DNA of 32,003 bases. It comes from a virus. Below are positions 1 to 5,964 of the stretch, one piece after another. Under the pieces are notes generated by a model, which was not told the DNA's origin, searched no databases, and saw nothing but the letters and a program-made list of their open reading frames with translations. Each line of letters begins with the position of its first letter. Within the stretch, counting starts at the first letter, position 1. A program made the position numbers and the translations under genes. The DNA is taken from positions 1-32,003 of IMG/VR virus record IMGVR_UViG_3300025098_000174; one strand, written 5' to 3'.

Positions 1-1
1 G

Positions 2-142
2 GCGTGTGTAGGATATGCGTCTGCATATAAGATTATGCAACGCGAAATTGTAGAGAAAGATATCCAACTGCACATGGCATACATGTTTATAGAAGAGAGG
101 CTCAATGACAGAACGAGAAAGACTAGAGTACGAACAACTTAA
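2..142 (+). CDS. C-terminal fragment of an unidentified protein
   Basis: An open frame runs in from the left edge of the window and ends at a TAA at 140-142, giving 46 visible residues. The other two forward frames are closed by stops near the edge. The visible part is helical and basic at its end (NDRTRKTRVRTT). It overlaps the next small gene by 38 bases in another frame, which is common among the small genes here. No family is recognised and the true start lies outside the window. Confidence 0.4.
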   Translation, partial: ACVGYASAYKIMQREIVEKDIQLHMAYMFIEERLNDRTRKTRVRTT

Positions 143-230
143 AAAGAAATCAATCAACGGAGACATGAGTATTCAACAAGCACTGAAATACTTTCAACTC
201 AAACATAAAGCAAAGGGAGACAAACAATGA
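105..230 (+). CDS. 41-residue small protein, unknown
   Basis: ATG at 105 is preceded by a purine-rich ribosome site (AGAGAGG). The reading frame ends in a TGA that overlaps the ATG of the next gene as ATGA (227-230), a standard sign of translational coupling. The product is charged and probably helical (TERERLEYEQLKKK near the start, then a Gln/Lys-rich second helix). No function can be assigned. The coupling to the following gene is the main evidence that it is real. Confidence 0.6.
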   Translation: MTERERLEYEQLKKKSINGDMSIQQALKYFQLKHKAKGDKQ

Positions 231-754
231 ATCTATTTTATCTAAACCCAGACAGTGAAGTGTCAGCACGAAACCTATGTGACAAGCATGTACCTAAAAT
301 GTTATTGGAAACTTGTCAGATGTTATCTACTGCTGTCCGCAATCAGATCCCACAGCTGGTCAAGGGCGACACAGTATATAAGACTGCATATCCCAATCAC
401 CCCATGACTAGATGGGTAGGCGATAGCTACTACAATTTTATGTGGGCGTATCAACACGCAAATCAAATCAATGTTGAATACATCTATCGCTTTGGTAAGA
501 TTCATAAGTCAGAAAGAATCCTTGAGGTAATCAACAGATTCAAACAAGACATACATGAATCCTATTGCAAAGATAACAACATAGATATGACAACCATACC
601 ACAGTGTATGCCCGACGAGTACAAGAACAAAGACAATCCCGTAGAAGCATACCGCAATTATTATTTCCATGAGAAAAAATACTTTGCCAAGTGGGAGAAG
701 GGTCGTGCAAAACCTCAGTGGTTCAAAGAGAAAGAGAGATTACATGGTGAGTAG
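227..754 (+). CDS. Pyrimidine dimer DNA glycosylase-like protein (Pyr_excise type)
   Basis: The 175-residue protein has the layout of small phage proteins annotated as pyrimidine dimer glycosylase/endonuclease V relatives. It opens with an MNLFYLNPDSEVSA strand and continues with the motif CDKHVPKMLLETCQMLSTA (about residues 18-36), then HPMTRWV and a WAYQHA segment. In that family a conserved CDKHV.KM.LE.aQmLsta block packs near the N terminus. If the assignment is right it would excise UV photoproducts, plausible for a surface-ocean phage. The family link is from memory of motif shape, and enzymatic activity is unproven. It is translationally coupled to the gene upstream (ATGA), and its end overlaps the next start by 11 bases. 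Confidence 0.5.
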   Translation: MNLFYLNPDSEVSARNLCDKHVPKMLLETCQMLSTAVRNQIPQLVKGDTVYKTAYPNHPMTRWVGDSYYNFMWAYQHANQINVEYIYRFGKIHKSERILEVINRFKQDIHESYCKDNNIDMTTIPQCMPDEYKNKDNPVEAYRNYYFHEKKYFAKWEKGRAKPQWFKEKERLHGE

Positions 755-965
755 TAGTATACTGCAAGACAGGGTAGAAGAATTGAGACGCGAGATAGAG
801 ATACTAGATAAGCGAATCATACTTATGCAAGATGAGGTAGCTGAGATTGACAAGACATTAGCCAATCGTTCAGTCACTAGCATTAAAAATATTATACAAG
901 AAAGGGAGAGAACCAATGACAGAAGAACAAAGCAAGATACCAAGAGACAACTATCTGTTTGCTAA
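744..965 (+). CDS. Small coiled-coil protein
   Basis: The 73-residue product starts at the ATG at 744, inside the end of the preceding gene, with AAAGAGAG upstream as ribosome site. A longer in-frame extension to 669 is possible but lies wholly inside the previous gene and has no ribosome site. Residues about 5-45 show a heptad pattern rich in Leu, Ile, Glu and Lys (VEELRREIEILDKRI), so a coiled coil is likely. The C terminus is Arg/Lys-rich. Its last 50 bases overlap the next gene in another frame. Function unknown. Confidence 0.55.
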   Translation: MVSSSILQDRVEELRREIEILDKRIILMQDEVAEIDKTLANRSVTSIKNIIQERERTNDRRTKQDTKRQLSVC

Positions 966-1122
966 ACATGTATATGAATTTATGGATGAGCATATATCAG
1001 ACAAAGAAATGAAATCATTTATGATAGAGAGACTGGCTGAATGTTATGACGCTTTTCCTAAAAAGAAAATAGATGACCACAAGGCATACTTTAATTGGTT
1101 GGAGACACACAATGAAGGATAA
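916..1122 (+). CDS. 68-residue hypothetical protein
   Basis: ATG at 916 follows a good ribosome site (AAGGGAGAG). The protein is acidic to neutral and mostly helical (YLFAKHVYEFMDEHI; FMIERLAECYDAF), with no recognised domain. It overlaps the gene before by 50 bases and the gene after by 11, matching the packing of this block of early-type small genes. No function is proposed. Confidence 0.6.
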   Translation: MTEEQSKIPRDNYLFAKHVYEFMDEHISDKEMKSFMIERLAECYDAFPKKKIDDHKAYFNWLETHNEG

Positions 1123-1333
1123 TAACGTATGGGACATAGCTTATTGGAATCCAACCGACGAAGTGACGGATGAAGAACTGCAAAGATTCCTTGATAGTGG
1201 CGTAGGTACAGCAGAACACAACCCTAAATATTTTAATGTCCGTCAATTTGTCGAAGCATTTAACAGGCAAGAGGTCAGTGACTTGGGTTGGTTGTATCAC
1301 ACACCCCGACACAATGACGGAGAGAAAGAATGA
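1112..1333 (+). CDS. 73-residue acidic hypothetical protein
   Basis: The start chosen is ATG 1112, with GGAG eight bases upstream. The frame is open further upstream to 1073, but that part lies inside the previous gene. The product begins KDNNVWDIAYWNPTDEV and is acidic with several aromatic residues. It ends in TGA overlapping the next ATG (ATGA, 1330-1333). No family recognised. Confidence 0.6.
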   Translation: MKDNNVWDIAYWNPTDEVTDEELQRFLDSGVGTAEHNPKYFNVRQFVEAFNRQEVSDLGWLYHTPRHNDGEKE

Positions 1334-1482
1334 AGATAGATGTGCGAGCAAATGACTGCGTATATATTACTATCAATGGTCACATCTATTACATAGATGA
1401 TTCAACAGGTGAACAGATAATGGAAAGGTGGAGCGAAGATGAAGAAGGAAAAGATGAGGTGGGTGTGGTTTCACATCCATAA
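1330..1482 (+). CDS. 50-residue acidic hypothetical protein
   Basis: This short frame starts at the ATG of an ATGA overlap with the previous stop and ends at TAA 1480-1482. AGAGAAAGA serves as a possible ribosome site. The first half looks like two beta strands (VYITINGHIYYID), and the second half is an acidic helix (GEQIMERWSEDEEGK). It closes the first small-gene cluster, because the next bases hold a probable promoter. Function unknown. Confidence 0.55.
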   Translation: MKIDVRANDCVYITINGHIYYIDDSTGEQIMERWSEDEEGKDEVGVVSHP

Positions 1483-1486
1483 AAAC

Positions 1487-1503
1487 TCGAGAAAATTCGA
1501 GAA
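1487..1503 (+). promoter_or_regulatory. Possible operator: direct repeat of TCGAGAA
   Basis: The heptamer TCGAGAA occurs at 1487-1493 and again at 1497-1503, exactly 10 bp apart, so both copies face the same side of the helix. The pair lies five bases upstream of a -35 box, a normal place for a regulator to bind. No regulator can be named. Confidence 0.3.
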
Positions 1504-1508
1504 TTTAC

Positions 1509-1537
1509 TTGACAAAGAACATGATACATGGTATACA
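1509..1537 (+). promoter_or_regulatory. Sigma70-type promoter upstream of the metallopeptidase gene
   Basis: TTGACA at 1509-1514 and TATACA at 1532-1537 are separated by 17 bp, and TGG immediately precedes the -10 (extended -10). The expected transcription start (about 1543-1544) falls on the ATG of the metallopeptidase gene at 1543. The mRNA would therefore be leaderless, or the ATG at 1528 is not used. Basis is consensus matching only. Confidence 0.6.
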
Positions 1538-1542
1538 AAACT

Positions 1543-1998
1543 ATGGCGAAGAGTAAGAAGCTACCTAAATATATAACTATCGGACCATTTTCGGTGGAAT
1601 TAATATGTGCCCCCCATGATATCATGTATGAAGTAAGTGAGGCACAAGGTACATTCGTACAGAAACCGCCGTATAAAATCTATCTTGATAAGGAAATGAT
1701 TGAACGCGGTGGTGCTGATGCTGTGAATGTAGTGATACATGAGTGTATGCACGTTGCGTACTATCAGTATCAACTTAAAGATAAAGAAGAAGAGACAGTA
1801 GTTAATTCCTTTGGAAACTTTATGACAGAATTACTCTGTCGTTCTGAACTCAAAGAATGGCTACGCGAAAACATGAAGGGAGAGAATGGTAAAACAAAAA
1901 AGATTAGTGTTCGTGTACGGAACTCTCAAAAAGGGAGAAAGACTCAACGGGCTAATGGCAAAACAAAAAAGAATCGGCAAAGCAATAACCGTAGATAG
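1543..1998 (+). CDS. Putative zinc metallopeptidase (HExxH)
   Basis: The 151-residue protein contains HECMH at residues 66-70 in a hydrophobic helix (VVIHECMHVAYY), the signature of a zincin active site. A later helix, EEETVVNSFGNFMTELL, carries Glu residues that could supply the third ligand. Small phage proteins of this shape are common in marine phages, but the substrate is unknown. The start is placed at ATG 1543 rather than 1528 because the -10 box of the promoter covers 1532-1537. The last ~37 residues are Lys/Arg-rich and overlap the next gene by 113 bases in another frame, so this tail may have little constraint of its own. The frame carries one copy of the GGGGGCAC element (1607-1615, reverse orientation). 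Confidence 0.7.
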   Translation: MAKSKKLPKYITIGPFSVELICAPHDIMYEVSEAQGTFVQKPPYKIYLDKEMIERGGADAVNVVIHECMHVAYYQYQLKDKEEETVVNSFGNFMTELLCRSELKEWLRENMKGENGKTKKISVRVRNSQKGRKTQRANGKTKKNRQSNNRR

Positions 1999-2317
1999 TA
2001 ATTATACTATCAAAGATTTCTTGCACAGTTATCCAATAACATTTAGACACTACGATAACAAGGTGTGTAAATACAGAATCAAAGGCGAGCTGTATCATGT
2101 TAAAGATGATAACGTTTACGCAGCCGTGTGTGATATGGAACTCAATGCAGGATATACACTTGTAAATACGCTAGTGGAACTAGAGGATGGCACAGAGCAT
2201 GTGGCAGAAATGTTTTTAGTAGAAGAAACACCAGCGAAAATTACAGGTAAAGAAGTTCTCTCTGATTTCAGAGTGACAACAATAAAGAACATAAAAGAAT
2301 GGAGTGGCAGAGATTGA
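1886..2317 (+). CDS. Gamma-glutamylcyclotransferase-like (AIG2/YtfP fold) protein
   Basis: The 143-residue protein starts KRLVFVYGTLKKGERLNGL, with the YGTLxxG motif at residues 11-17 that marks the GGCT/AIG2 fold. It continues with an IGKA strand and a GELYHV strand, as expected for the small barrel. Members include gamma-glutamyl-amine cyclotransferases and phage proteins of unproven activity. The catalytic glutamate could not be placed with certainty. ATG 1886 has a strong ribosome site (AAGGGAGAG). It overlaps the metallopeptidase frame by 113 bases, so both cannot be freely evolving there. A near-identical 19-base stretch recurs at its codons 1-6 and 24-29 (MVKQKR, MAKQKR). Confidence 0.65.
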   Translation: MVKQKRLVFVYGTLKKGERLNGLMAKQKRIGKAITVDSNYTIKDFLHSYPITFRHYDNKVCKYRIKGELYHVKDDNVYAAVCDMELNAGYTLVNTLVELEDGTEHVAEMFLVEETPAKITGKEVLSDFRVTTIKNIKEWSGRD

Positions 2318-2433
2318 ATCTAATTATCTTGGAAGATATATGTAATAGAATAACAGGTGCAATGATGTGGGTATCTACATACGGAGTATTTATTCTGTTA
2401 GCTATAGGTGTTGTATTAAATATAATAGGATAG
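2299..2433 (+). CDS. 44-residue single-span membrane protein
   Basis: The frame runs from ATG 2299 to TAG 2431-2433 and overlaps the end of the previous gene. Residues about 23-44 form one hydrophobic segment (MWVSTYGVFILLAIGVVLNI) preceded by a charged amphipathic N-terminal part. It is therefore probably a small inner-membrane protein with its N terminus in the cytoplasm. The ribosome site is weak (AAAAGA). A shorter version from ATG 2362 or 2365 would keep only the membrane span. Function unknown. Confidence 0.45.
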   Translation: MEWQRLNLIILEDICNRITGAMMWVSTYGVFILLAIGVVLNIIG

Positions 2434-2441
2434 GAGTAAGC

Positions 2442-2654
2442 ATGGCAAAACGTAAATACACAACAGGGGATGACTACTTATTAGATGAAACCCTAGAACT
2501 AGAAGAGGATTTTGATGTGGAAGAATTTGAAAATGATCCCATGTTTGATCCAAATGACCACGAATATTTACAGGAGTTGAACAATGAAGAAGGCAAAGAC
2601 GGGCAACCTTTACCGTTGGACAGATATTTCAATCGCTTTAGAAAAAATCGTTAA
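2442..2654 (+). CDS. 70-residue strongly acidic protein
   Basis: The start is ATG 2442, eight bases after the previous stop, with a good AGGAG ribosome site. The frame is open back to 2367, but that part overlaps the membrane peptide and lacks a ribosome site. The product begins AKRKYTTGDDYLLDE and is dominated by Asp and Glu in its middle (LELEEDFDVEEFE). Acidic phage proteins of this size often mimic DNA or bind host proteins, but nothing here shows that. It overlaps the next gene by 71 bases. Confidence 0.6.
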   Translation: MAKRKYTTGDDYLLDETLELEEDFDVEEFENDPMFDPNDHEYLQELNNEEGKDGQPLPLDRYFNRFRKNR

Positions 2655-2910
2655 GGCAATTGATGATCCAACAAGTGATGAATCACCTAGGTTTATCATT
2701 AAGAATGACAAGCCTTTCACTTTACGTATGCGTATCTATCAGTACATTAAAGCATACAAGAAGTTGGCTGAAGAAACAGGGGAAGGAGACCCTACAAAAT
2801 ATGATGTACTTAAAATTAATCAAGTTGATGATGGTGTAGAAATCATGCACATCTTAGATGATGTCAAGGAACTAGAGATTGTTGACACAAATACAGGAGA
2901 AAAAATATGA
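2584..2910 (+). CDS. 108-residue hypothetical protein
   Basis: ATG 2584 follows ACAGGAG with suitable spacing. The product has a helical N-terminal half with Lys and aromatic residues (RMRIYQYIKAYKKLAEE) and an acidic C-terminal half that looks beta-like (DGVEIMHILDDVKELEIVD). It overlaps both neighbours, ending in an ATGA junction with the next gene. No family recognised. Confidence 0.65.
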   Translation: MKKAKTGNLYRWTDISIALEKIVKAIDDPTSDESPRFIIKNDKPFTLRMRIYQYIKAYKKLAEETGEGDPTKYDVLKINQVDDGVEIMHILDDVKELEIVDTNTGEKI

Positions 2911-3215
2911 CAGATGATAAACAATATCGTGCTTCGTTTGAAGCATGTGTAGAAAGTTTGAGAGACCCGCTGTTGGATGTATCAAAAGATTATGATACTG
3001 ATGTTATTATATCAGCGCTATATGAGATAGGAATGAGATTGTCTTTACTAAAGTATGGAACAATGGGTAGCTTTGGTTTACTAGCGGATGTACTACATAC
3101 ATTCACAACAGCGGGACCAATGATTGACGAGATGGAAAAGAATAACAACAAGACAGGGGACGCAATGAGTTCTGTATTCTCTTCCACAAAGACTGACACC
3201 TCAACAAAACATTAA
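2907..3215 (+). CDS. 102-residue hypothetical protein
   Basis: It is translationally coupled to the preceding gene through ATGA (2907-2910), with a ribosome site (CAGGAG) inside that gene. The protein is mainly helical (FEACVESLRDPLLDV; IISALYEIGMRLSLLKYG) and ends in a low-complexity Ser/Thr/Lys tail. It is probably soluble. No function recognised. Confidence 0.65.
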   Translation: MTDDKQYRASFEACVESLRDPLLDVSKDYDTDVIISALYEIGMRLSLLKYGTMGSFGLLADVLHTFTTAGPMIDEMEKNNNKTGDAMSSVFSSTKTDTSTKH

Positions 3216-3224
3216 GGAGATAAG

Positions 3225-3458
3225 ATGAGTGATAAGCCAGAGATAGAAATACCTACAGAATTATTGGAGAAAGATTCAGTTGAGTTGTCCAATGATGACG
3301 TAGCTATTCAAAAAATAGTAGACTATTTAAAAGCTACACGTATCAACGTACGTGAGGCGGAGTCAAGCGGTAAACGTATATCCAAAAAGAGCGCAACAAC
3401 AAAAGCACCTAAGAAATTTGAAAAGAATATACTTGATATGTTAGTGTCAGAGACATGA
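3225..3458 (+). CDS. 77-residue hypothetical protein
   Basis: ATG 3225 follows AAGGAGAT with good spacing. The N-terminal half is acidic (ELLEKDSVELSNDDVAIQK) and the C-terminal half is Lys-rich (GKRISKKSATTKAPKKFEK). Such a bipolar charge pattern suits a protein that binds nucleic acid or a partner, though this is only inference. It ends in an ATGA overlap with the next gene. Confidence 0.6.
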   Translation: MSDKPEIEIPTELLEKDSVELSNDDVAIQKIVDYLKATRINVREAESSGKRISKKSATTKAPKKFEKNILDMLVSET

Positions 3459-3694
3459 AAACTGTAGTATTTTTAATAGGGTATTTATGTTTGGGTCCTG
3501 TTGATGATCAGAAATGTATCAACATGGCATCTGAATTTCTTTATCCCGATGTTAATAATTGTGAGATAGCACGCGCAAATATATCAAAAGAACTTAATGA
3601 CATAGAGGGTTTGATGTTGAAGTGTGTACCGTCAGATTTGATTGAGAACTACGTGGAGTATAGACCTAATGTTATACTACCATCTATAAAATAA
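3455..3694 (+). CDS. Small four-cysteine protein, possibly exported
   Basis: The 79-residue product starts MKTVVFLIGYLCLGPVDD, a short hydrophobic N terminus resembling a brief signal sequence. It then has cysteines near residues 12, 21, 36 and 57. That spacing would allow disulfides in the periplasm, but there is no clear cleavage site and the hydrophobic stretch is short. Cytoplasmic location remains possible. It is coupled by ATGA to the upstream gene and followed after ten bases by the nuclease gene, whose ribosome site is AAGGAGAC. Confidence 0.6.
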   Translation: MKTVVFLIGYLCLGPVDDQKCINMASEFLYPDVNNCEIARANISKELNDIEGLMLKCVPSDLIENYVEYRPNVILPSIK

Positions 3695-3704
3695 GGAGAC
3701 AACA

Positions 3705-4664
3705 ATGAGTGAGAACGAATTACCAAGAATTAGAAAGTTTGTATGGGATGAAAACAATCAGCCCATCCAAAAGATATGGGACACTTCAAGCCTAAGTTCT
3801 TTCTTAGCTTGCCCTAGATATTACAAGCTGTCTGTGTTAGACGGTTGGAAATCTACAAGCTACTCAAGTGCTACAGGATTTGGTTCCGCAGTACACCATG
3901 GCTTAGAAGAACTAGACAAAGCGAGGCACGAGGGGTTAACTAAAAGTGAATCTACAAAACGTGCGGTAGCTATGGTCTTGCGTGATTACGGTGAGGATTT
4001 AAAACTTGCTGATGAAAATGCAAGAGGTTTAGAGGCGGCGCTCCGAGCGGTTGTTTGGAAAGCAGAAGAGTTCTGGGATGATAAGCTAAAGCTAGCTACC
4101 ATGCCAGACGGATCGCCAGCACTAGAGCAAAGGTTTGAAGTACCCATTGGTGACCAAGGTCATAGGTTCAGCGGTCGAATAGATAAGATTGTTTCTATTG
4201 ATGACAGGCTGTACCTGGTTGACACCAAGACAACTAAGACTGCTTTGTCAGACTGGTATTTCAATGGCTATATGCCCAACAACCAAGTGTTCGCATACAT
4301 CTGGGCGTGTCGTGAAGTATTGAAGTTACCTGTGGATGGCTTCATCATTGATGCAGTGCAGACAGGCGCGAACTTCACAAGGTTTGCAAGACAAGTATAC
4401 ACTGTACCTAAAGAATTAATTGATGAGTGGTACAATGATACGTTGCATCATCTTAGTATATCAGATGTATATGCTAGCTCGCAATACTATCCCGCGAACT
4501 TTACATCATGTGGAAACTACGGCGGTTGCAGATATAGAGAAGCATGTGCTCATGCGAAATCACAAAGGGGAATGTTCTTTGGTAATGACTTTCACCAAGA
4601 GTATCACCCAGATTTAGAAGAAACAAAACCACAAGAACTTGAAGTTATCAAGGGTGGTAAATAA
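3705..4664 (+). CDS. PD-(D/E)XK exonuclease, RecB/Cas4-like, with iron-sulfur cysteines
   Basis: The 319-residue protein shows the RecB-family nuclease layout. An early SxLxxFLACPRYYK motif (Cys36) is followed by a GxxVHHGLE helix. The catalytic block is FSGRIDKI followed by LYLVDTKTTK, giving the D-(D/E)xK residues. At the C terminus are three cysteines at 269, 275 and 281 (C-x5-C-x5-C). One early Cys plus three late ones is the 4Fe-4S arrangement of Cas4 and AddB nucleases. It probably resects DNA ends for recombination with the Sak4-like ATPase and SSB candidate that follow. The start at 3705 has an AAGGAGAC ribosome site. A promoter lies just after its stop, so the next genes may also be transcribed independently. 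Confidence 0.85.
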   Translation: MSENELPRIRKFVWDENNQPIQKIWDTSSLSSFLACPRYYKLSVLDGWKSTSYSSATGFGSAVHHGLEELDKARHEGLTKSESTKRAVAMVLRDYGEDLKLADENARGLEAALRAVVWKAEEFWDDKLKLATMPDGSPALEQRFEVPIGDQGHRFSGRIDKIVSIDDRLYLVDTKTTKTALSDWYFNGYMPNNQVFAYIWACREVLKLPVDGFIIDAVQTGANFTRFARQVYTVPKELIDEWYNDTLHHLSISDVYASSQYYPANFTSCGNYGGCRYREACAHAKSQRGMFFGNDFHQEYHPDLEETKPQELEVIKGGK

Positions 4665-4669
4665 TTTTC

Positions 4670-4697
4670 TTGACAAATCTTTTTAATAGTATATAAT
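4670..4697 (+). promoter_or_regulatory. Sigma70-type promoter for the recombination/replication genes
   Basis: TTGACA at 4670-4675 and TATAAT at 4692-4697 are both exact consensus, separated by 16 bp. The site lies in a 58-base gap between the nuclease stop and the ATPase start (4723), which has its own ribosome site (TAGGAGAC). It is the only promoter here with a 16-bp spacer and without the TGG extension. Confidence 0.75.
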
Positions 4698-4722
4698 TCA
4701 AAACATTATAGGAGACCAGTAT

Positions 4723-5526
4723 ATGGCAAACATAAGTAAACATAAATCAACAAGTGTTACCAAGCTATTACTCTGCGGAGATAGTGGTAGTGGTAAGACA
4801 TCTGCTCTAGCGAGTTTAGCTAACGCAGGTAAAAAATTACGTATACTAGACTATGATGACGGACTTGATATCTTGCCCGAGTTTTTAAAACCCGAGGCAG
4901 TACAGAACGTTTCATATGTTACGTTAAGAGATTCACTAGGACAGGCGGACTCGTTTAGACGAGGGGCACGTTTGTTATCCCATTGGAAAGATGGCGATGA
5001 AGACTTAGGTCCTGTGAAAGAGTGGGGAGACGATACAGTTTTAGTAATTGATTCCCTCACACTGTTAGGCGAAGCTGCTTTGAGAGCGGCTCTTGTCTTT
5101 AACAATAAGAAACCAACAGAGCAAGCCAGCCAACCCGAGTGGGGAGCGGCGGCGCGTGATGTCCAGAACATTATACAATATATCACAGGCAATGAAGTGA
5201 AATGTAATGTAGTGGTAACCACGCACATGCAGTATATGGAAGGCGATTTGGGTGTGTCAAAAGCATATCCAACATCTGTCGGTTCGAAGTTATCTACTAA
5301 GATAGGTAGGTACTTTAACTGTGTATGCAGAATAGATACTCGTTCATCTAGTAAAGGAACAGAGCGCACGTTACGTACAATGTCAGATCATAGAATGGAT
5401 CTGAAAGTTACCGCGCCGTCTTTAATAGAGCCGAACATTGAACTTAACTTGCAAAAGTTATTTGATTCTATTCAAAGTAATGCGCAGTCTAAACTCAAAG
5501 AGAGCAATACGAAAGGAGATAAATAA
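4723..5526 (+). CDS. Sak4-like RecA-fold ATPase (AAA_24)
   Basis: The 267-residue protein carries Walker A GDSGSGKT at residues 19-26, a DYDDG segment at about residue 42, and Walker B VLVIDS with Asp110. A VVVTTHM sensor-like strand follows. This is the phage Sak4/AAA_24 pattern, a single-domain RecA relative that promotes strand annealing with a phage SSB. The SSB candidate is indeed the next gene, overlapping by TAATG (5524-5528), and a RecB-like nuclease precedes it, so a recombination module is well supported by context. It is transcribed from the consensus promoter just upstream. A single-mismatch relative of the repeated element, AGGGGCAC, lies at 4972-4979. Confidence 0.8.
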   Translation: MANISKHKSTSVTKLLLCGDSGSGKTSALASLANAGKKLRILDYDDGLDILPEFLKPEAVQNVSYVTLRDSLGQADSFRRGARLLSHWKDGDEDLGPVKEWGDDTVLVIDSLTLLGEAALRAALVFNNKKPTEQASQPEWGAAARDVQNIIQYITGNEVKCNVVVTTHMQYMEGDLGVSKAYPTSVGSKLSTKIGRYFNCVCRIDTRSSSKGTERTLRTMSDHRMDLKVTAPSLIEPNIELNLQKLFDSIQSNAQSKLKESNTKGDK

Positions 5527-5963
5527 TGTCGAATGTTGCTGACTTTTTAAACATGACACCCAATGACACGCCAGAATCTGTCGTGCTACCAGAGGGTAGT
5601 TATGAGTTCTCTATAACTTCTTATAGAGCGGATGAAGTGGGTCAAAATAATACCCCCCTCATCAAAGTAAACGTTAAGGCGATTGGAGTGATCGACTCAG
5701 ATTTAACTGACGAGAAACTCAAGGACGCACAGCCAACTCGTATGGAGTTCTGGGCTACACCTAACGCCTTGAAAGTAAACAATCCTGCAACAGGATTGAA
5801 GTCGTTTCTAACCAACGGGTTAGACATGGGTCATGTGGAAGACCTGCCTTACAGTGAATTGCTAGAGATGGCAATTGGCAAAACCTTCAAGGGCTTAATC
5901 AAGCACGAGATGGTGGGGCAGAATAAAGATATTCTACAACCAACAGTAAAGAGAATACTCTAA
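5526..5963 (+). CDS. Putative single-stranded DNA-binding protein
   Basis: The 145-residue protein follows the Sak4-like gene with a one-base TAATG overlap. The segment LPEGSYEFSITSYRADEV, then a beta-rich middle (PLIKVNVKAIGV) and TRMEFWATP, resembles the DUF669-type/OB-fold phage proteins that accompany recombinases. No aromatic binding residues can be proved from sequence alone. Position between the ATPase and the DNA polymerase genes supports an SSB role. An alternative is an unrelated recombination accessory protein. Confidence 0.55.
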   Translation: MSNVADFLNMTPNDTPESVVLPEGSYEFSITSYRADEVGQNNTPLIKVNVKAIGVIDSDLTDEKLKDAQPTRMEFWATPNALKVNNPATGLKSFLTNGLDMGHVEDLPYSELLEMAIGKTFKGLIKHEMVGQNKDILQPTVKRIL

Positions 5964-5964
5964 C

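Noticed and set aside
1892-1904. Slippery heptamer A AAA AAG in the metallopeptidase frame as a programmed -1 frameshift into the cyclotransferase-like gene
   Set aside because: A -1 shift leads to the third frame, not to that of the downstream gene, which also has its own ribosome site.
1885-1973. Near-identical 19-base stretches (AATGG-Y-AAAACAAAAAAGA) 69 bases apart as a recent tandem duplication
   Set aside because: Flanking bases do not match and both are A-rich Lys codons; convergence is more likely.
4851-5369. 172-codon reverse-strand frame opposite the Sak4-like gene
   Set aside because: It has no recognisable motif and runs antisense to a gene with clear Walker motifs; a shadow frame.
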